Part shown: one piece after another, positions 1 to 9,225 of the stretch
How the letters are laid out: each line of letters starts with the position of its first letter
How positions within the stretch are numbered: the first letter of the stretch is position 1
From: Alphaproteobacteria bacterium
GTDB lineage: Bacteria > Pseudomonadota > Alphaproteobacteria > Sphingomonadales > Sphingomonadaceae
Assembly (NCBI GenBank): GCA_030431435.1
Contig: JAUIJI010000020.1
Coordinates: forward strand, 1 to 32,614
Direction of reading: 5' to 3'
DNA: 32,614 nt
The notes under the pieces: model-generated
Databases searched by the model: none
The model's input: only the letters and a program-made list of their open reading frames with translations
What the model was told of the DNA's origin: nothing
Translations under genes and position numbers: made by a program

Positions 1-392
1 GTGTCCACGCCGGAAACCGGCCCGCCCGCGCCGCGCGCAATGGGGGCCACGTCCTCGTCAAACCATGTCAGGCCCATGGCGGTTGCGTCTTCAGCAGTCA
101 GCGCCACCACGCTGGCGCCGGTATCTACCAGCATGCGGTAATCGTAGCCGTCCACGGTGACATTGGCGTAGAAATGCCCGTCGAACTCGCGCTCGAGCAC
201 GACTTCCTCGCCCCATCCGGAAACGACCTCGCGCGGCTCGTTATTGGCGACGCGGTTCAACTGGATATCCGGTGTCTGCGCTGCATCGGCGGCAGGCACA
301 TCGGATTCATCGCCCGTCGGCATCATCAGCCCGATAGCGCCGCCAGCGAGCAAGATCGCGGCAAGGGGAATCCTCATATCCATGACGGGCAT
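1..392 (-). CDS. Retropepsin-like aspartic protease, C-terminus beyond window
   Basis: The reading frame starts near 392 and runs off the left edge, giving about 130 codons. The first ~25 residues are hydrophobic and look like a signal or membrane anchor. About 85-95 residues in comes YRMLVDTGASVVALT, the active-site DTGA(S/T) signature of single-domain retropepsin-like proteases (clan AA, TIGR02281-type), which are usually membrane-tethered in Alphaproteobacteria. Such enzymes dimerise to build one active site; their substrates are generally unknown. It follows the thioredoxin-like lipoprotein on the same strand after about 20 bp, so it is probably the last gene of the ispG operon. ATG codons at 392, 383 and 377 are all in frame, and no strong ribosome binding site separates them. 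The family call is secure; exact start and full length are not. Confidence 0.85.
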   Translation of the reverse strand, partial: MPVMDMRIPLAAILLAGGAIGLMMPTGDESDVPAADAAQTPDIQLNRVANNEPREVVSGWGEEVVLEREFDGHFYANVTVDGYDYRMLVDTGASVVALTAEDATAMGLTWFDEDVAPIARGAGGPVSGVD

Positions 393-411
393 GAGTTTAC
401 GCGACTGCTGG

Positions 412-954
412 TTACCGCGGGGTAAAGCCCTCAAGCCACGCGAAAATCTCGTCCTCGCTGCGCATGGAGGCGTTGCGCCAGCCGCGTGCGTCCTCGGGCG
501 AGTTGAGCAGCTTTCCATTGGCGTTGATCACCAGCATGGTGGGCGTGCCGGTGATGTCGGAAACGCCATACTCTGCCGCGAGCTCCAGATTGCGGCCTTC
601 GCCCGTTTGCGGAACGCCTGCATCGATATGGACGACCATGAAATATTCGTCCGTCAAAGCGCGGAAACGCGAGGTTTCGAGCCAACCGGCAAGAGCGCGG
701 CTGTCGTGGCACCAGTTGGCCCCGAAGATCGCCAGCACATGGAAAGGCGGGCCTTCACCGGAAGCATCCTGTGCAGCCGCTGCGGCGAGCGCCAGTTCCA
801 GCGCGCTGCGGGCATCCATGCTCGCGTCATAGGGTGTTGCTTCGGGATAATCGCCCGAATGCGCATGGCTGTGCGCGGGTCCTCCCGATGTGGCGCAGGC
901 GGCAAGTGCCGGGATGGCGAGCAGCAGCAGCGCCGCGCGCCAAAACCCGCTCAC
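412..954 (-). CDS. Thioredoxin-fold lipoprotein with a CxxS motif
   Basis: A 180-residue protein with a lipoprotein signal: hydrophobic residues 7-17, then LAAC with Cys20 as the likely lipidation site, then a His-rich linker. The thioredoxin-like domain covers roughly 48-178. Its active-site position reads NWCHDS (Cys82, Ser85), so the second redox cysteine is a serine, and a cis-Pro-like TGTPTMLVI segment follows. A CxxS site normally cannot do dithiol oxidation; it suggests a monothiol, isomerase-like or chaperone role outside the inner membrane. The GTG start at 954 overlaps the ispG TGA stop in a 4-bp GTGA junction, so translation is probably coupled to ispG. Substrate and partner are unknown. 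Confidence 0.85.
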   Translation of the reverse strand: MSGFWRAALLLLAIPALAACATSGGPAHSHAHSGDYPEATPYDASMDARSALELALAAAAAQDASGEGPPFHVLAIFGANWCHDSRALAGWLETSRFRALTDEYFMVVHIDAGVPQTGEGRNLELAAEYGVSDITGTPTMLVINANGKLLNSPEDARGWRNASMRSEDEIFAWLEGFTPR

Positions 955-2090
955 TCGGCTGCCTCGGTAGCGTTGCCGGCATCGCTCATGCCGTCCTCGA
1001 TCTCGGCGGCCTTCTTTTCCACCAGCGAGACGATGTGTTCGATCATGTCGTTGTCCTGCACGTGGTGGTCCGTCACCCCGGACAGATAGACCATGTGCTT
1101 GCCCGCGCCGCCGCCGGTAATCCCGATATCGGTCTCGCGCGCTTCGCCGGGGCCATTGACCACGCAGCCGAGCACGGAGAGAGAGATCGGCGTCTTGATG
1201 TGCTGCAGGCGGTCTTCCAGCACCTGCACCGTGCGGATCACGTCAAAGCCCTGCCGTGCGCAGCTGGGGCAGGAGACGACGCGCACTCCGCGCGTGCGCA
1301 GGCCGAGCGCCTTGAGCATCTCGAAGCCGACGCGCACTTCCTGTTCGGGTTCGGCAGAGAGCGAAACGCGGATCGTGTCTCCAATGCCCGCCCACAGCAG
1401 GTTGCCGAGGCCGATGGAGCTCTTGACGGTGCCGCCGATCAACCCGCCTGCTTCGGTAATGCCGAGGTGCAGCGGGCAGTCCACCGCGTCTGCCAACTCC
1501 ATGTAAGCGGCCACCGCAAGGAACACGTCCGATGCCTTTACCGCCACCTTGTATTCGTGGAAATCATGGTCCTGCAGCAGCTTGATGTGATCAAGCGCGC
1601 TTTCGACGAGTGCTTCCGGGCAAGGCTCGCCATACTTCTCCAGCAGGTCCTTTTCGAGGCTGCCCGCGTTCACGCCGATGCGGATCGCGCAGCCATTGGC
1701 CTTCGCCGCGCGGACAACTTCGGCGACGCGATCTGACGAGCCGATATTGCCGGGGTTGATGCGCAGGCAGGCCGCGCCCTTGTCCGCCGCTTCCAGCGCG
1801 CGTTTGTAGTGGAAGTGGATATCCGCCACGACGGGGATGTTCGAAGCGCGGGTGATCTTGTCGAAATTCTCGGTCGATTCAGCCGTGGGGCAGGATACGC
1901 GGATAATGTCCGCGCCCGCATCTTCGCAGCGGCGGATCTGGTCGATCGTCGCGGCCACGTCTTCCGTGGGGGTGTTGGTCATGGTCTGCACCGTGATCGG
2001 CGCGTCGCCGCCAACGGGAACATTGCCGACCATGATCTGGCGGGATTTGCGGCGATCGATATCGCGCCACGGGCGTATGGATGATGACAT
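951..2090 (-). CDS. ispG: 4-Hydroxy-3-methylbut-2-enyl diphosphate synthase (GcpE)
   Basis: IspG converts methylerythritol cyclodiphosphate to HMBPP, the penultimate step of the non-mevalonate isoprenoid pathway, in the cytoplasm. The 379-residue protein has the TIM-barrel start [20 protein letters not shown] and the C-terminal cluster-binding region: CPSC (Cys274, Cys277) and GCVVNGPGE (Cys309, Glu316). These three cysteines and the glutamate bind the [4Fe-4S] cluster in this family. The frame stays open upstream to 2876, but that part lies antisense to the next gene; ATG 2090 gives the normal IspG N-terminus. It is the first gene of an operon with the thioredoxin-like lipoprotein. A promoter ends so close to the start that the mRNA may be leaderless. 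Confidence 0.97.
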   Translation of the reverse strand: MSSSIRPWRDIDRRKSRQIMVGNVPVGGDAPITVQTMTNTPTEDVAATIDQIRRCEDAGADIIRVSCPTAESTENFDKITRASNIPVVADIHFHYKRALEAADKGAACLRINPGNIGSSDRVAEVVRAAKANGCAIRIGVNAGSLEKDLLEKYGEPCPEALVESALDHIKLLQDHDFHEYKVAVKASDVFLAVAAYMELADAVDCPLHLGITEAGGLIGGTVKSSIGLGNLLWAGIGDTIRVSLSAEPEQEVRVGFEMLKALGLRTRGVRVVSCPSCARQGFDVIRTVQVLEDRLQHIKTPISLSVLGCVVNGPGEARETDIGITGGGAGKHMVYLSGVTDHHVQDNDMIEHIVSLVEKKAAEIEDGMSDAGNATEAAE

Positions 2091-2098
2091 AAGGCACG

Positions 2099-2126
2099 AT
2101 ATAGGCGTGCCAGCATGAAGGAGCAA
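2099..2126 (-). promoter_or_regulatory. ispG promoter with overlapping inverted repeat
   Basis: Read on the minus strand: -35 TTGCTC (2126-2121), 16-bp spacer, -10 CTATAT (2104-2099). Transcription would start near 2092, only 1-3 nt before the ispG ATG at 2090. A perfect 6-bp inverted repeat, GGCACG (2093-2098) and CGTGCC (2106-2111) with 7 bp between, straddles the -10 box and may be an operator. It is seen by eye only. Confidence 0.6.
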
Positions 2127-2162
2127 TGACAGGACTTGGTCTTGGTGGCATGGTGGTGCGCG

Positions 2163-3194
2163 ATGGATGATTTCGAGGACGATCCCGAGACCGCCGGGGA
2201 AGGCGCCGCCGATTGCGGTCCGGCAAACCCGCTGCTGTTTGGCCGCGTGCTGGACGGGCAGGGCGCGGGCCGACCGCTGGATTGGGACGAGGCGCGGCGC
2301 TGGCAACCCGAACGCGATGGCGAAGTGATGTGGGTGCATCTGTGCCGCGACCAGCCGGGCGTGGCAGAATGGCTCATCGAGCTGGGGATACCCGAACCCA
2401 CCCGCGAACTGCTGACCAGCGACCGCACCCGCCCGCGCGCCTTTCGCGAAGGCGATACGCTGGTGGCTACCCTGCGCGGGATCAACTTCAACGCCGGTGC
2501 CGAGCCTGAGGACATGCTCTCGATGCAGATGTGGTGCGATGGCAAGCGCCTGCTCACCTTGCGCCGCCACCCCTTGCAGACACCGCGGCACGTCCTGCGC
2601 ATGATCGACCGGCGCGAGGCGGGCCCCAATGATTGCGGCGCGCTGATTACCGAGATCACCGAGGCGATGATCACCCGCATGAACCGCTCCATCGTCGACA
2701 TGAACGACCACATCGACGCGCTGGAAGAACGCGACATGGAAGATGACGCGGAAGAGATGCTGGACAAGATCGCCACCATTCGCCGCAATTGCCTCGGCCT
2801 CAAGCGCCATATGGGGCCGATGCACGAAGCGCTGGAAGCGATCAGCCGCTACGCTCCGCCATGGTTCGAGGATCATGACCGGCGCGAGATTGCCGAAAGT
2901 ATCGACCGGCTGCGGCGCTATCTCGAAGACCTCGACATCAGCAAGGAAAGCGCCGTGGTGCTGATGGACGATATTCGCGGCCGCTCGATCGCCCGCAATG
3001 AACAGGCCACATACATGCTCACCATCGTGGCGGGGATTTTCCTGCCGCTGGGGTTCCTTACCGGCCTTCTGGGCATCAATGTCGGCGGGGTGCCGGGCAT
3101 GGACGACCCGATGGCATTCTGGGAGGTGGTCGGGCTGTGTTCGGTGATCTTCGGTGCCCTTCTGTTCCTTTTCTGGCGCTGGAAGTGGCTGTGA
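2163..3194 (+). CDS. CorA-superfamily transporter, ZntB-like
   Basis: A 343-residue protein with a long soluble N-terminal domain, helices rich in charged residues around 170-270, and two C-terminal membrane segments (about 280-302 and 318-340). The pore-loop signature after the first helix reads GINVGGVPG rather than the GMN of Mg2+-transporting CorA. GIN is typical of ZntB, which moves Zn2+ (proton-coupled uptake has been shown for the E. coli protein). It should form an inner-membrane pentamer. The frame extends upstream to a TTG at 2136, but ATG 2163 gives the better N-terminus; the only strong SD (AAGGAG, 2118-2123) lies 40 bp upstream and fits another frame. The antiporter gene follows after 25 bp. 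Ion specificity is inferred. Confidence 0.88.
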   Translation: MDDFEDDPETAGEGAADCGPANPLLFGRVLDGQGAGRPLDWDEARRWQPERDGEVMWVHLCRDQPGVAEWLIELGIPEPTRELLTSDRTRPRAFREGDTLVATLRGINFNAGAEPEDMLSMQMWCDGKRLLTLRRHPLQTPRHVLRMIDRREAGPNDCGALITEITEAMITRMNRSIVDMNDHIDALEERDMEDDAEEMLDKIATIRRNCLGLKRHMGPMHEALEAISRYAPPWFEDHDRREIAESIDRLRRYLEDLDISKESAVVLMDDIRGRSIARNEQATYMLTIVAGIFLPLGFLTGLLGINVGGVPGMDDPMAFWEVVGLCSVIFGALLFLFWRWKWL

Positions 3195-3219
3195 CGATTT
3201 TTGCGAAGGAACAAGGCTG

Positions 3220-5004
3220 ATGGAAGCTCACAGCGCCGGCGCTTTCCTGCATGATGCGGCAATCCTGCTCGGTTTTGCGCTGCTGTTCGTGCTGCTGTTC
3301 CGCCAGCTCGGGCTGGGCGCGACACTGGGATATCTGGTCGCAGGTGCTGTTGTGGGCCCGCAGGTGCTGGGTCTGGCGGGCGACGCCGAAAGCATGATCG
3401 GCATTGCCGAACTGGGCATTGTGTTGCTGCTGTTCGTCGTAGGCCTGGAACTGAACCCCGCGCGGCTCTGGCGCATGCGATCGGAGATCTTCGGGCTGGG
3501 GCTGGTGCAGGTGGTGCTGTGCGGGCTGGTCATCTTCGCCACCGTGCTGGCGTTGCTCGGCTATCCGCTGGAAGCGGCGCTGGCGATAGGCTTGCCGTTG
3601 GGCCTTTCCTCCACCGCGCAGGTGCTGCCCATGCTACAATCGGGCGGGCGACTGAGGACCCCGTTTGGCGAGCGCGCCTTTGCCATCCTGCTGTTCCAGG
3701 ACCTGTCGATCATCCCGCTGATCACCATCGTCGCCGCGCTGGGCAATACCGGTACGGAAGAGGGCGGCATGCCCGGCTGGCAACTCGCCTTGCTGACCGT
3801 GGCGGTGCTGGTCGGACTGGTAGCGGCAGGGCGCTTCATCATCCGCCCGCTGTTCCGCCTGATCGGCGGTCTGGGCGAGCGCGAGATGTTCGTGGTGGCG
3901 GGTCTCTTCACAGTGGGCGCATCGGCGCTGGTGATGGAAATGGCCGGTCTTTCCACGGCGCTCGGCGCATTCATCGCCGGCGTCATGCTGGCGGACACGC
4001 CATACCGGCACGAGCTGGAGGCTGATATCGAACCTTTCCGTTCAATCCTCCTGGGCCTGTTCTTCCTTGCCGTGGGCATGATGCTTGACCTGGGCGCGAT
4101 TGCCGAACAGCCCTTCTTCGTGATCGGCATGGCGATGCTGTTGATCACCCTCAAGACAGCGATCATCACCGGCCTTGGCATGCTGTTCAAGATGCGCTGG
4201 CGACGCGCACTGGCGCTGGGCCTGCTCTTGAGCCAGGGCGGTGAATTCGGCTTCGTGCTCTATACTCAGGCGCAGCTGGCGGGCGTGATCGACAGCGAGC
4301 TGGCGAGCCTGTTCGGCGCGATCATCACCCTTTCGATGATCGCCACCCCGTTCCTGATGAAGGCCACCACGCGCATCAGGCGGGAGCCTGAGACCAAGAG
4401 TTCCGAAAGCCGCCAGACACCGGAGAACGACAACGCGAATGCCATCGTGGTCGGTTATGGCCGGTTCGGCCAGACTGTGGCGCAAACGCTGATGTCCGGG
4501 GGTGTTTCGGTCACGCTGGTCGACAACAAGGTCAAGCAGATCGACCTGTCGAGCGAATTCGGCGTGAAGGTCTATTATGGCGACGGTACGAGGATCGATA
4601 TCCTGCGGCAGGCCGGGGCAGCGGATGCGCAGCTGATCATGTTCTGCATTTCCGACAAGCATGTCGAACCCGACCTGATCCAGTCAATCACCGCCGCCTT
4701 TCCCAATGCTGCCCTCTATGTGCGCACATATGACCGGCTCAACGTGATGCGGCTGCACGGCAATGGCGAAGCTTTCCTGATGCGCGAGATGTTCGAATCC
4801 GCGCTGCGCATGGCGCTCATGGCGCTGGAAGAGGTGGGGCTGAGCCAAGAGGAGCTGGACCATGCCGAAGACACCTATCGCCAGAGCGACTGGAAGCGGC
4901 TGGAACGCCAACTCGAAGAAGGCGACATGCATGCAGCGCCCGAGCACATGGTGACAGAGCCCCGCGAACGCGGGCCACGCCAGAACAGGCAGGATTCCGA
5001 TTAG
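3220..5004 (+). CDS. CPA2 cation:proton antiporter with RCK domain (Kef type)
   Basis: A 594-residue inner-membrane protein. Residues ~10-385 form the multi-helix Na+/H+-exchanger (CPA2) domain, including the [12 protein letters not shown] and FQDLSIIPL segments typical of Kef-like transporters. Residues ~405-525 are a TrkA-N/RCK domain with the Rossmann motif [13 protein letters not shown], followed by a charged tail. Family members exchange K+ for H+ and are gated by nucleotide or glutathione adducts on the RCK domain; no separate KefF/KefG-type subunit lies nearby. ATG 3220 has AAGGA at 3206-3210 with 9-nt spacing; the upstream part of the open frame overlaps zntB and is ignored. It is probably cotranscribed with the ZntB-like gene. 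Confidence 0.92.
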   Translation: MEAHSAGAFLHDAAILLGFALLFVLLFRQLGLGATLGYLVAGAVVGPQVLGLAGDAESMIGIAELGIVLLLFVVGLELNPARLWRMRSEIFGLGLVQVVLCGLVIFATVLALLGYPLEAALAIGLPLGLSSTAQVLPMLQSGGRLRTPFGERAFAILLFQDLSIIPLITIVAALGNTGTEEGGMPGWQLALLTVAVLVGLVAAGRFIIRPLFRLIGGLGEREMFVVAGLFTVGASALVMEMAGLSTALGAFIAGVMLADTPYRHELEADIEPFRSILLGLFFLAVGMMLDLGAIAEQPFFVIGMAMLLITLKTAIITGLGMLFKMRWRRALALGLLLSQGGEFGFVLYTQAQLAGVIDSELASLFGAIITLSMIATPFLMKATTRIRREPETKSSESRQTPENDNANAIVVGYGRFGQTVAQTLMSGGVSVTLVDNKVKQIDLSSEFGVKVYYGDGTRIDILRQAGAADAQLIMFCISDKHVEPDLIQSITAAFPNAALYVRTYDRLNVMRLHGNGEAFLMREMFESALRMALMALEEVGLSQEELDHAEDTYRQSDWKRLERQLEEGDMHAAPEHMVTEPRERGPRQNRQDSD

Positions 5005-5028
5005 CAGGCCGGCATTTGAGCCCGCCTG
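5005..5028. terminator. Hairpin between convergent genes
   Basis: Between the antiporter stop (5002-5004) and the stop of the convergent EAL gene (5033-5035) lies an inverted repeat with arms CAGGCCGGC and GCCCGCCTG (one mismatch) and a 6-nt loop. It has no T-tract on either side, so it may be a weak or factor-assisted bidirectional terminator. Confidence 0.4.
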
Positions 5029-5032
5029 AAGA

Positions 5033-6361
5033 TTACCCTTCGGCTGCGCGCAGTTCGGGCTGGTCGCTCTCGCCGGGATCGCCGCGGGTTTCATCGCCGC
5101 GATCGGGTTCGTCGTCGTCATCGCGTACGCCAAGCATGTGCTGCTGCGCTGCCACAACCGGAAGCGGGCGGGCGAAGAAATAGCCCTGGCCGTAATCGAC
5201 ACCCAAGGCGGCCATGGCGGCGCGCTCATCAGCGGTCTCGATACCTTCGGCCACGACCTTGCAGCCGATATCGCGTGACAGCTGCACCAGCGCGCCGGTC
5301 AAGGCGCGGCGGGCCGGATCGCGATGGATATCGCGGGTCAGGGCCATGTCCATTTTCAGGATGTCGGGCTTCAGGTCGACGATATGGCGCAGGCCGGAAT
5401 ATCCGGTGCCGACATCATCGATGGCGATGCGCACCTTGCCCTTCAGCTCGGCGAGCGCCTCCGCCAGTTGGCCATAGTCTCCCACCTGCTGGTGTTCGGT
5501 TACTTCCACCACCAGCTTGGTGCAATCCGCACTTTCCAGTTCCCGCGCCAGTGCGCCGCTGAGAATCGTCGAAGGCGAGACATTGACGGCAGCATAGGCG
5601 CCATCGGGTACGTGGTTCAGCGTTTCCAGCGCATTGCGCACGGCCGCCATTTCGAGTTCTACGCCGAGGCCCACTTTCTCCGCATCCTCGAACCATGCAT
5701 CCGGTCCGCGCTGCTTGGTGTTGGGGAAGCGCGCCAGGCATTCGACGCCCACCGGTTCGCCGGATGCCAGCGAATGGATCGGCTGGTGGAAAATGGTGAT
5801 GGCATGGCCATCCAGCATCTCTTCGATGCGGGCGCGGGCTGCAGCCAGCTCCATCTCGGATTCCATGCTCGCTTCGATGCGTTCGGCGGCAAGCCCTGCA
5901 AAGGCGCGGACCACGTTGAGGTCACGCTGGCCGAGTGTGCGGTCTGGCTGGCGGCCCAGGGCACAGAAACTGCCCCAGACCTTGCCGTCAGAGAGGCGCA
6001 GCGGGACATTGAGGTGGCAGCCAACCGGCAGGAAGTCCGTGATGGCCAATTGTGCCGTGAAGGGATGATCGGCGGGATCCTGGATCAGCTCCGGCAATCG
6101 CCCTTCAAGGATATGCCAGCAGTAGGAATCCTCGACAGGCTCCTGAAACCCTGCGCCCATGGGTAGATCAAGATCCGTGTGAACATGGGTCAGCTCGCGA
6201 AGACCTCCGGCGATGTAGCGCGAGACGAAGGCGATCTCGAGCCCGAGGTGGCCGCGTACCGCGGCAAGCACCCTCTCGATGCTCTGGTCATGCAGGAGTT
6301 CGTCGGCCAACGGGGCGGACGAAAGGCCTTCTGCAGGAAGCTGGAATGCAAGGTCTGCCAT
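5033..6361 (-). CDS. GAF-EAL cyclic-di-GMP phosphodiesterase
   Basis: A 442-residue cytoplasmic protein with no membrane segment. Residues ~25-165 look like a GAF sensor domain and ~180-405 are an EAL domain; there is no GGDEF domain. Key phosphodiesterase positions are kept: ECL (Glu207) for EAL, NVSP (Asn260), EVTE (Glu286, Glu289), DDVGTGYSGL (Asp315, Asp316) for DDFGTG, LKMD (Lys336), AEGIET (Glu372) and GQGYFFARP. It should therefore hydrolyse c-di-GMP to pGpG, with the GAF domain sensing an unknown ligand. The C-terminal ~30 residues are acidic and low in complexity. It is the last of three minus-strand genes after the channel and the GNAT gene. No clear SD precedes ATG 6361. Confidence 0.9.
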   Translation of the reverse strand: MADLAFQLPAEGLSSAPLADELLHDQSIERVLAAVRGHLGLEIAFVSRYIAGGLRELTHVHTDLDLPMGAGFQEPVEDSYCWHILEGRLPELIQDPADHPFTAQLAITDFLPVGCHLNVPLRLSDGKVWGSFCALGRQPDRTLGQRDLNVVRAFAGLAAERIEASMESEMELAAARARIEEMLDGHAITIFHQPIHSLASGEPVGVECLARFPNTKQRGPDAWFEDAEKVGLGVELEMAAVRNALETLNHVPDGAYAAVNVSPSTILSGALARELESADCTKLVVEVTEHQQVGDYGQLAEALAELKGKVRIAIDDVGTGYSGLRHIVDLKPDILKMDMALTRDIHRDPARRALTGALVQLSRDIGCKVVAEGIETADERAAMAALGVDYGQGYFFARPLPVVAAQQHMLGVRDDDDEPDRGDETRGDPGESDQPELRAAEG

Positions 6362-6445
6362 GCGGCGAAAGTTCCCAAGTGTTTGTTCACATGGATACTG
6401 CCGAAAATTTCCTAAGCGGCCATTAACCGAGCCGCCTGACGGGCT

Positions 6446-6964
6446 TTAGAGGCGCAGTTCGTAAAGGAATTCGTCATCCCTGTGCTCGCCCACCCAGAAG
6501 TCGATATCGGCGATGTGGCGAAAGCCGTATCGCTGATAAAACCGCTGGGCACCAAAGTTCTCGCTGAAAACAGAGAGCGTCAGCGCGTCGCTCTGCCATT
6601 CGCGGGCCTTGTCTATGGCCCAGTCCATCAACGCCGCGCCATAGCCCTTGCCGGTGGTGGCCGGCAGGCAATAGAGCTGGCTGACCAAGGCGGGGTTTGC
6701 CGGGCGCGGATCGGGATGCTCGTCAAAGGTCGAACTGCGCACCAGCAGGCAATAGGCCGCGATTGCACCTTCGGTCTCCACCAGTTGGACCGCCACATCC
6801 GGCCGCTCGATCGCCTTGCGATAGACTTCCTCTGTCCGCCACTCGTCAAAGAACGCCTGCAGGTCCTCCGGCTTGTAGAGATGACCGAAGGCGGCATCGA
6901 AGGCGGCTCGCGCGAAGGGTGCGAGTTTTGCAGCATCAGAAACGGAAGCGGGGCGCAGAACCAT
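6446..6964 (-). CDS. GNAT-family N-acetyltransferase
   Basis: A 172-residue single-domain protein. The acetyl-CoA pyrophosphate-binding loop is TGKGYGAALM, and motif B is SENFGAQRFYQRYGF followed by the usual final strands. Family members transfer an acetyl group from acetyl-CoA to an amine; nothing in the sequence identifies the acceptor. ATG 6964 opens a normal GNAT N-terminus (VLRPAS...), whereas the longer frame upstream runs into the channel gene. It sits 68 bp after the channel gene and 84 bp before the EAL gene on the same strand, so a loose operon is possible. Confidence 0.88.
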   Translation of the reverse strand: MVLRPASVSDAAKLAPFARAAFDAAFGHLYKPEDLQAFFDEWRTEEVYRKAIERPDVAVQLVETEGAIAAYCLLVRSSTFDEHPDPRPANPALVSQLYCLPATTGKGYGAALMDWAIDKAREWQSDALTLSVFSENFGAQRFYQRYGFRHIADIDFWVGEHRDDEFLYELRL

Positions 6965-7032
6965 GATCCTGCGCCCCGTATCCTGTTTGCGGCCAGACAG
7001 CAAAGAGCCGGCGTGCCGAGAAAGTCCCGCGC

Positions 7033-8181
7033 TTACTTGCGGTCCCATTCCTCCAGCTTGCGAGCGGCCCATTCGCGGCCACCCAGCCCGAAGGCCAGAG
7101 CACCTGCCACGGCAGCACCGATCACCAGCGCGCTGAAGGCGGTCTCGGTGATGATATCACCCACGCCGGTATAGCTGAGGCCCATGAAAGTGAAGATGAT
7201 GATGGTTGCCCAGCGCACGATGGCACCCGGCGTCCCTTCGATCAGCTTGGCCAGCATATTGGCGATCAGGAAGCCTGCCCCGATCACCACCGCGCCGAAG
7301 ACCACACGGCCGCCCAGTTCCAGCACCTCGTTGAGGATTGCCGTTAACTCGGGGAAGCCGAGCATGCGCGTTGCGGCGATGGCGAAGAAGAGGATGATGG
7401 CGATCTGCACCACCCGGGCAATGATGCCTGATGCGCTCTTGTCTTCGCCCAGCAGGCCGGTTGCCGCCAGCGAGCGATCGACGCCCAGACCCACCAGCAG
7501 CTCGGTCAGTATGCCGACAACAAACTTGCTGATAATGTAGCCAAGGCCAAGCAGGACAGCGGCAGCGATGATGCGCGGGATCGCGGCCATCACCATGTCC
7601 AGCATATCGGTTGCCGGACCCGAGATCGAGGCGACATTGAGAACGCCAAGCGCGCCTATGGCAACAGGGATGGCGATGAAGACATAGGCGATCGTGCCCA
7701 GCGTCTTGCTGATCGCAGTGCTGCCGGTCACCTCTTCAACCTCGCCCTTGCTGGCCATGTTGGCGAAGCGATCCACATTCAGTGTCTGCGCCGTGGTGAC
7801 GACAAGGTCCCGCACGATACCGGCGATCAGGAAGCCGACATAGGCGAGAATGCCTGCACCGATCAGGTTGGGCAGAAAGTCCATGATATTGACCAGCAGG
7901 TCATTGATCGGTCCGGCCACGGTATTGAGGTCCAGCACCTGGAGTATGCCCAGCAAGCCGAACAGCCAGATGATCAGGGACACGATCTTGCTGAGCGAGG
8001 TGCCCACGCTTTCGCCAGTGCCTGATGCGCGCTGCAGGAAACCGATCTTGTCTATCAGCTGGGCAAAGGCCCATTTTGCGGCCTTGGCCAGAAGCCAGGT
8101 GGCGACAAGGATGACCAGTGCCAGCCCGACCTTTTCGGCGATCTCCATCGCCAAATCCGGATTGAATTCATAGCGCCCCAT
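7033..8181 (-). CDS. TM_helix-repeat membrane protein, mechanosensitive-channel type
   Basis: A 382-residue inner-membrane protein, almost entirely hydrophobic, with a short charged C-terminus. It has at least three related segments in which an amphipathic lead-in precedes a Gly-rich helix: around residues 95-126 (FLPNLIGAGILAYVG), ~205-240 (IPRIIAAAVLLGLGY) and ~300-330 (GGRVVFGAVVIGAG). This is the conserved TM_helix repeat of CmpX-like proteins, which are related to small-conductance mechanosensitive channels. The MscS beta domain itself is not evident. ATG 8181 has AGGAG nine bases upstream. A role in osmotic or envelope stress is inferred from the family. Confidence 0.82.
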   Translation of the reverse strand: MGRYEFNPDLAMEIAEKVGLALVILVATWLLAKAAKWAFAQLIDKIGFLQRASGTGESVGTSLSKIVSLIIWLFGLLGILQVLDLNTVAGPINDLLVNIMDFLPNLIGAGILAYVGFLIAGIVRDLVVTTAQTLNVDRFANMASKGEVEEVTGSTAISKTLGTIAYVFIAIPVAIGALGVLNVASISGPATDMLDMVMAAIPRIIAAAVLLGLGYIISKFVVGILTELLVGLGVDRSLAATGLLGEDKSASGIIARVVQIAIILFFAIAATRMLGFPELTAILNEVLELGGRVVFGAVVIGAGFLIANMLAKLIEGTPGAIVRWATIIIFTFMGLSYTGVGDIITETAFSALVIGAAVAGALAFGLGGREWAARKLEEWDRK

Positions 8182-8334
8182 TTGCCCATTCTCCTGTTTT
8201 CGTGTCGCGTTCGAGCTGCACGAGCAAGCACCGCTCGCCACAGTTTTGGTAAACAACAGCTTACAGAGATCTGCGCGGAATTAAACCGGCGCGGCAAAAT
8301 CTACGCCATTACGGTGTGCAAACGGCCTGTAACT

Positions 8335-9225
8335 TCAGGAATATTTATCCGCCTTGCGCACGCCGAAACGCATATTGCGTTCCAGATGCGCGCGTAGTGC
8401 GGCGTAGAAGGCTTCGAGGAATTCCCGTTCATGCCCGCTGCCCGGCTGCCAGCCGATCTTGCGGCAAATGGCGAGCATCACTTCGCGCATGGCTTCGGGA
8501 TTGTCTTGCCTGAGCACGCCTTCGAGCACTTGCAATTCGTGTTCGCCATAGACCTCGAGTTCCGCCTCTCCGAAACGGTATTCCTCGCTCCTGTCAGGGG
8601 CGGTGGACATGGCCTCTTCCAGCTTCACCTTTTGCGCTTCGACAACCCATGTGCCGGCGACAAGGTCTCCAGCGCGCAGATTGTCCCTGTTGAATACCGG
8701 AAAGAACAGGAAGATCATCAGCCAGACAAAGGCCGCCATGCCCATTACGCCTTCGGTATAGCCGCTGCCCAGCAGGAAGAAGGTGGGCACAAACAGCTCT
8801 ATGTCGCGCATCAGGTTGCGGGCGATCACCGCCTCCGCCGTCAGCCTGCCGCCGTTGCGCGCGGCCACGCGAATGCCCAGTGCGCGCTTGCCCGGTGTCG
8901 CGCCTTTTGGCCCCAGTTCGAAGAACAGGAAATAGCCATAGCGGGCGAGGAAGAAGAGCATGATGATCATCACCACCAGGAACTCTCCGGCGGGGCCCAA
9001 CTCGTCACCTGTGCTGGCATCAAGCATGCCGAAACCGGCGAGGGCCAGTGCCAGGAAGATCGCGAAGGCCCCGAAGAAGATGATCAGCAGGTCGAGGATA
9101 ACGGCTCCGGCGCGGGCGCCGCGGCTGGCGATGGTCAGCGGCAGGGCGAGGCCTTCGGGCGTTACCAGTTCGCGCTGGCGCTTTTTCTGCCCGAGCTGGA
9201 TCCGCGAGGCGACGGTGGTGCTCAT
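8335..9225 (-). CDS. RDD-family membrane protein
   Basis: A 296-residue protein whose region ~30-200 is an RDD domain: an Arg in the first helix segment (SRGARAGAVILD), KGATPGKRALGIRV in the middle and DNLRAGDLVAGTWVV at its end, with about four membrane segments. A ~85-residue charged cytosolic tail follows and is longer than in minimal RDD proteins. RDD proteins are mostly uncharacterised; some act in ion or solute transport. The gene is last in the six-gene MoxR operon. Its ATG at 9225 overlaps the TGA of the SpoIIM-like gene (ATGA, 9222-9225). The frame is open for ~200 codons upstream, but that part is antiparallel shadow within the SpoIIM-like gene. Confidence 0.88.
   Translation of the reverse strand: MSTTVASRIQLGQKKRQRELVTPEGLALPLTIASRGARAGAVILDLLIIFFGAFAIFLALALAGFGMLDASTGDELGPAGEFLVVMIIMLFFLARYGYFLFFELGPKGATPGKRALGIRVAARNGGRLTAEAVIARNLMRDIELFVPTFFLLGSGYTEGVMGMAAFVWLMIFLFFPVFNRDNLRAGDLVAGTWVVEAQKVKLEEAMSTAPDRSEEYRFGEAELEVYGEHELQVLEGVLRQDNPEAMREVMLAICRKIGWQPGSGHEREFLEAFYAALRAHLERNMRFGVRKADKYS

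Noticed and set aside
2091-2876. In-frame N-terminal extension of ispG by ~260 codons
   Set aside because: It is antisense to the ZntB-like gene, and the IspG family begins near ATG 2090.
2163-3194. Mg2+ transporter CorA
   Set aside because: The pore signature is GIN rather than GMN, closer to ZntB.
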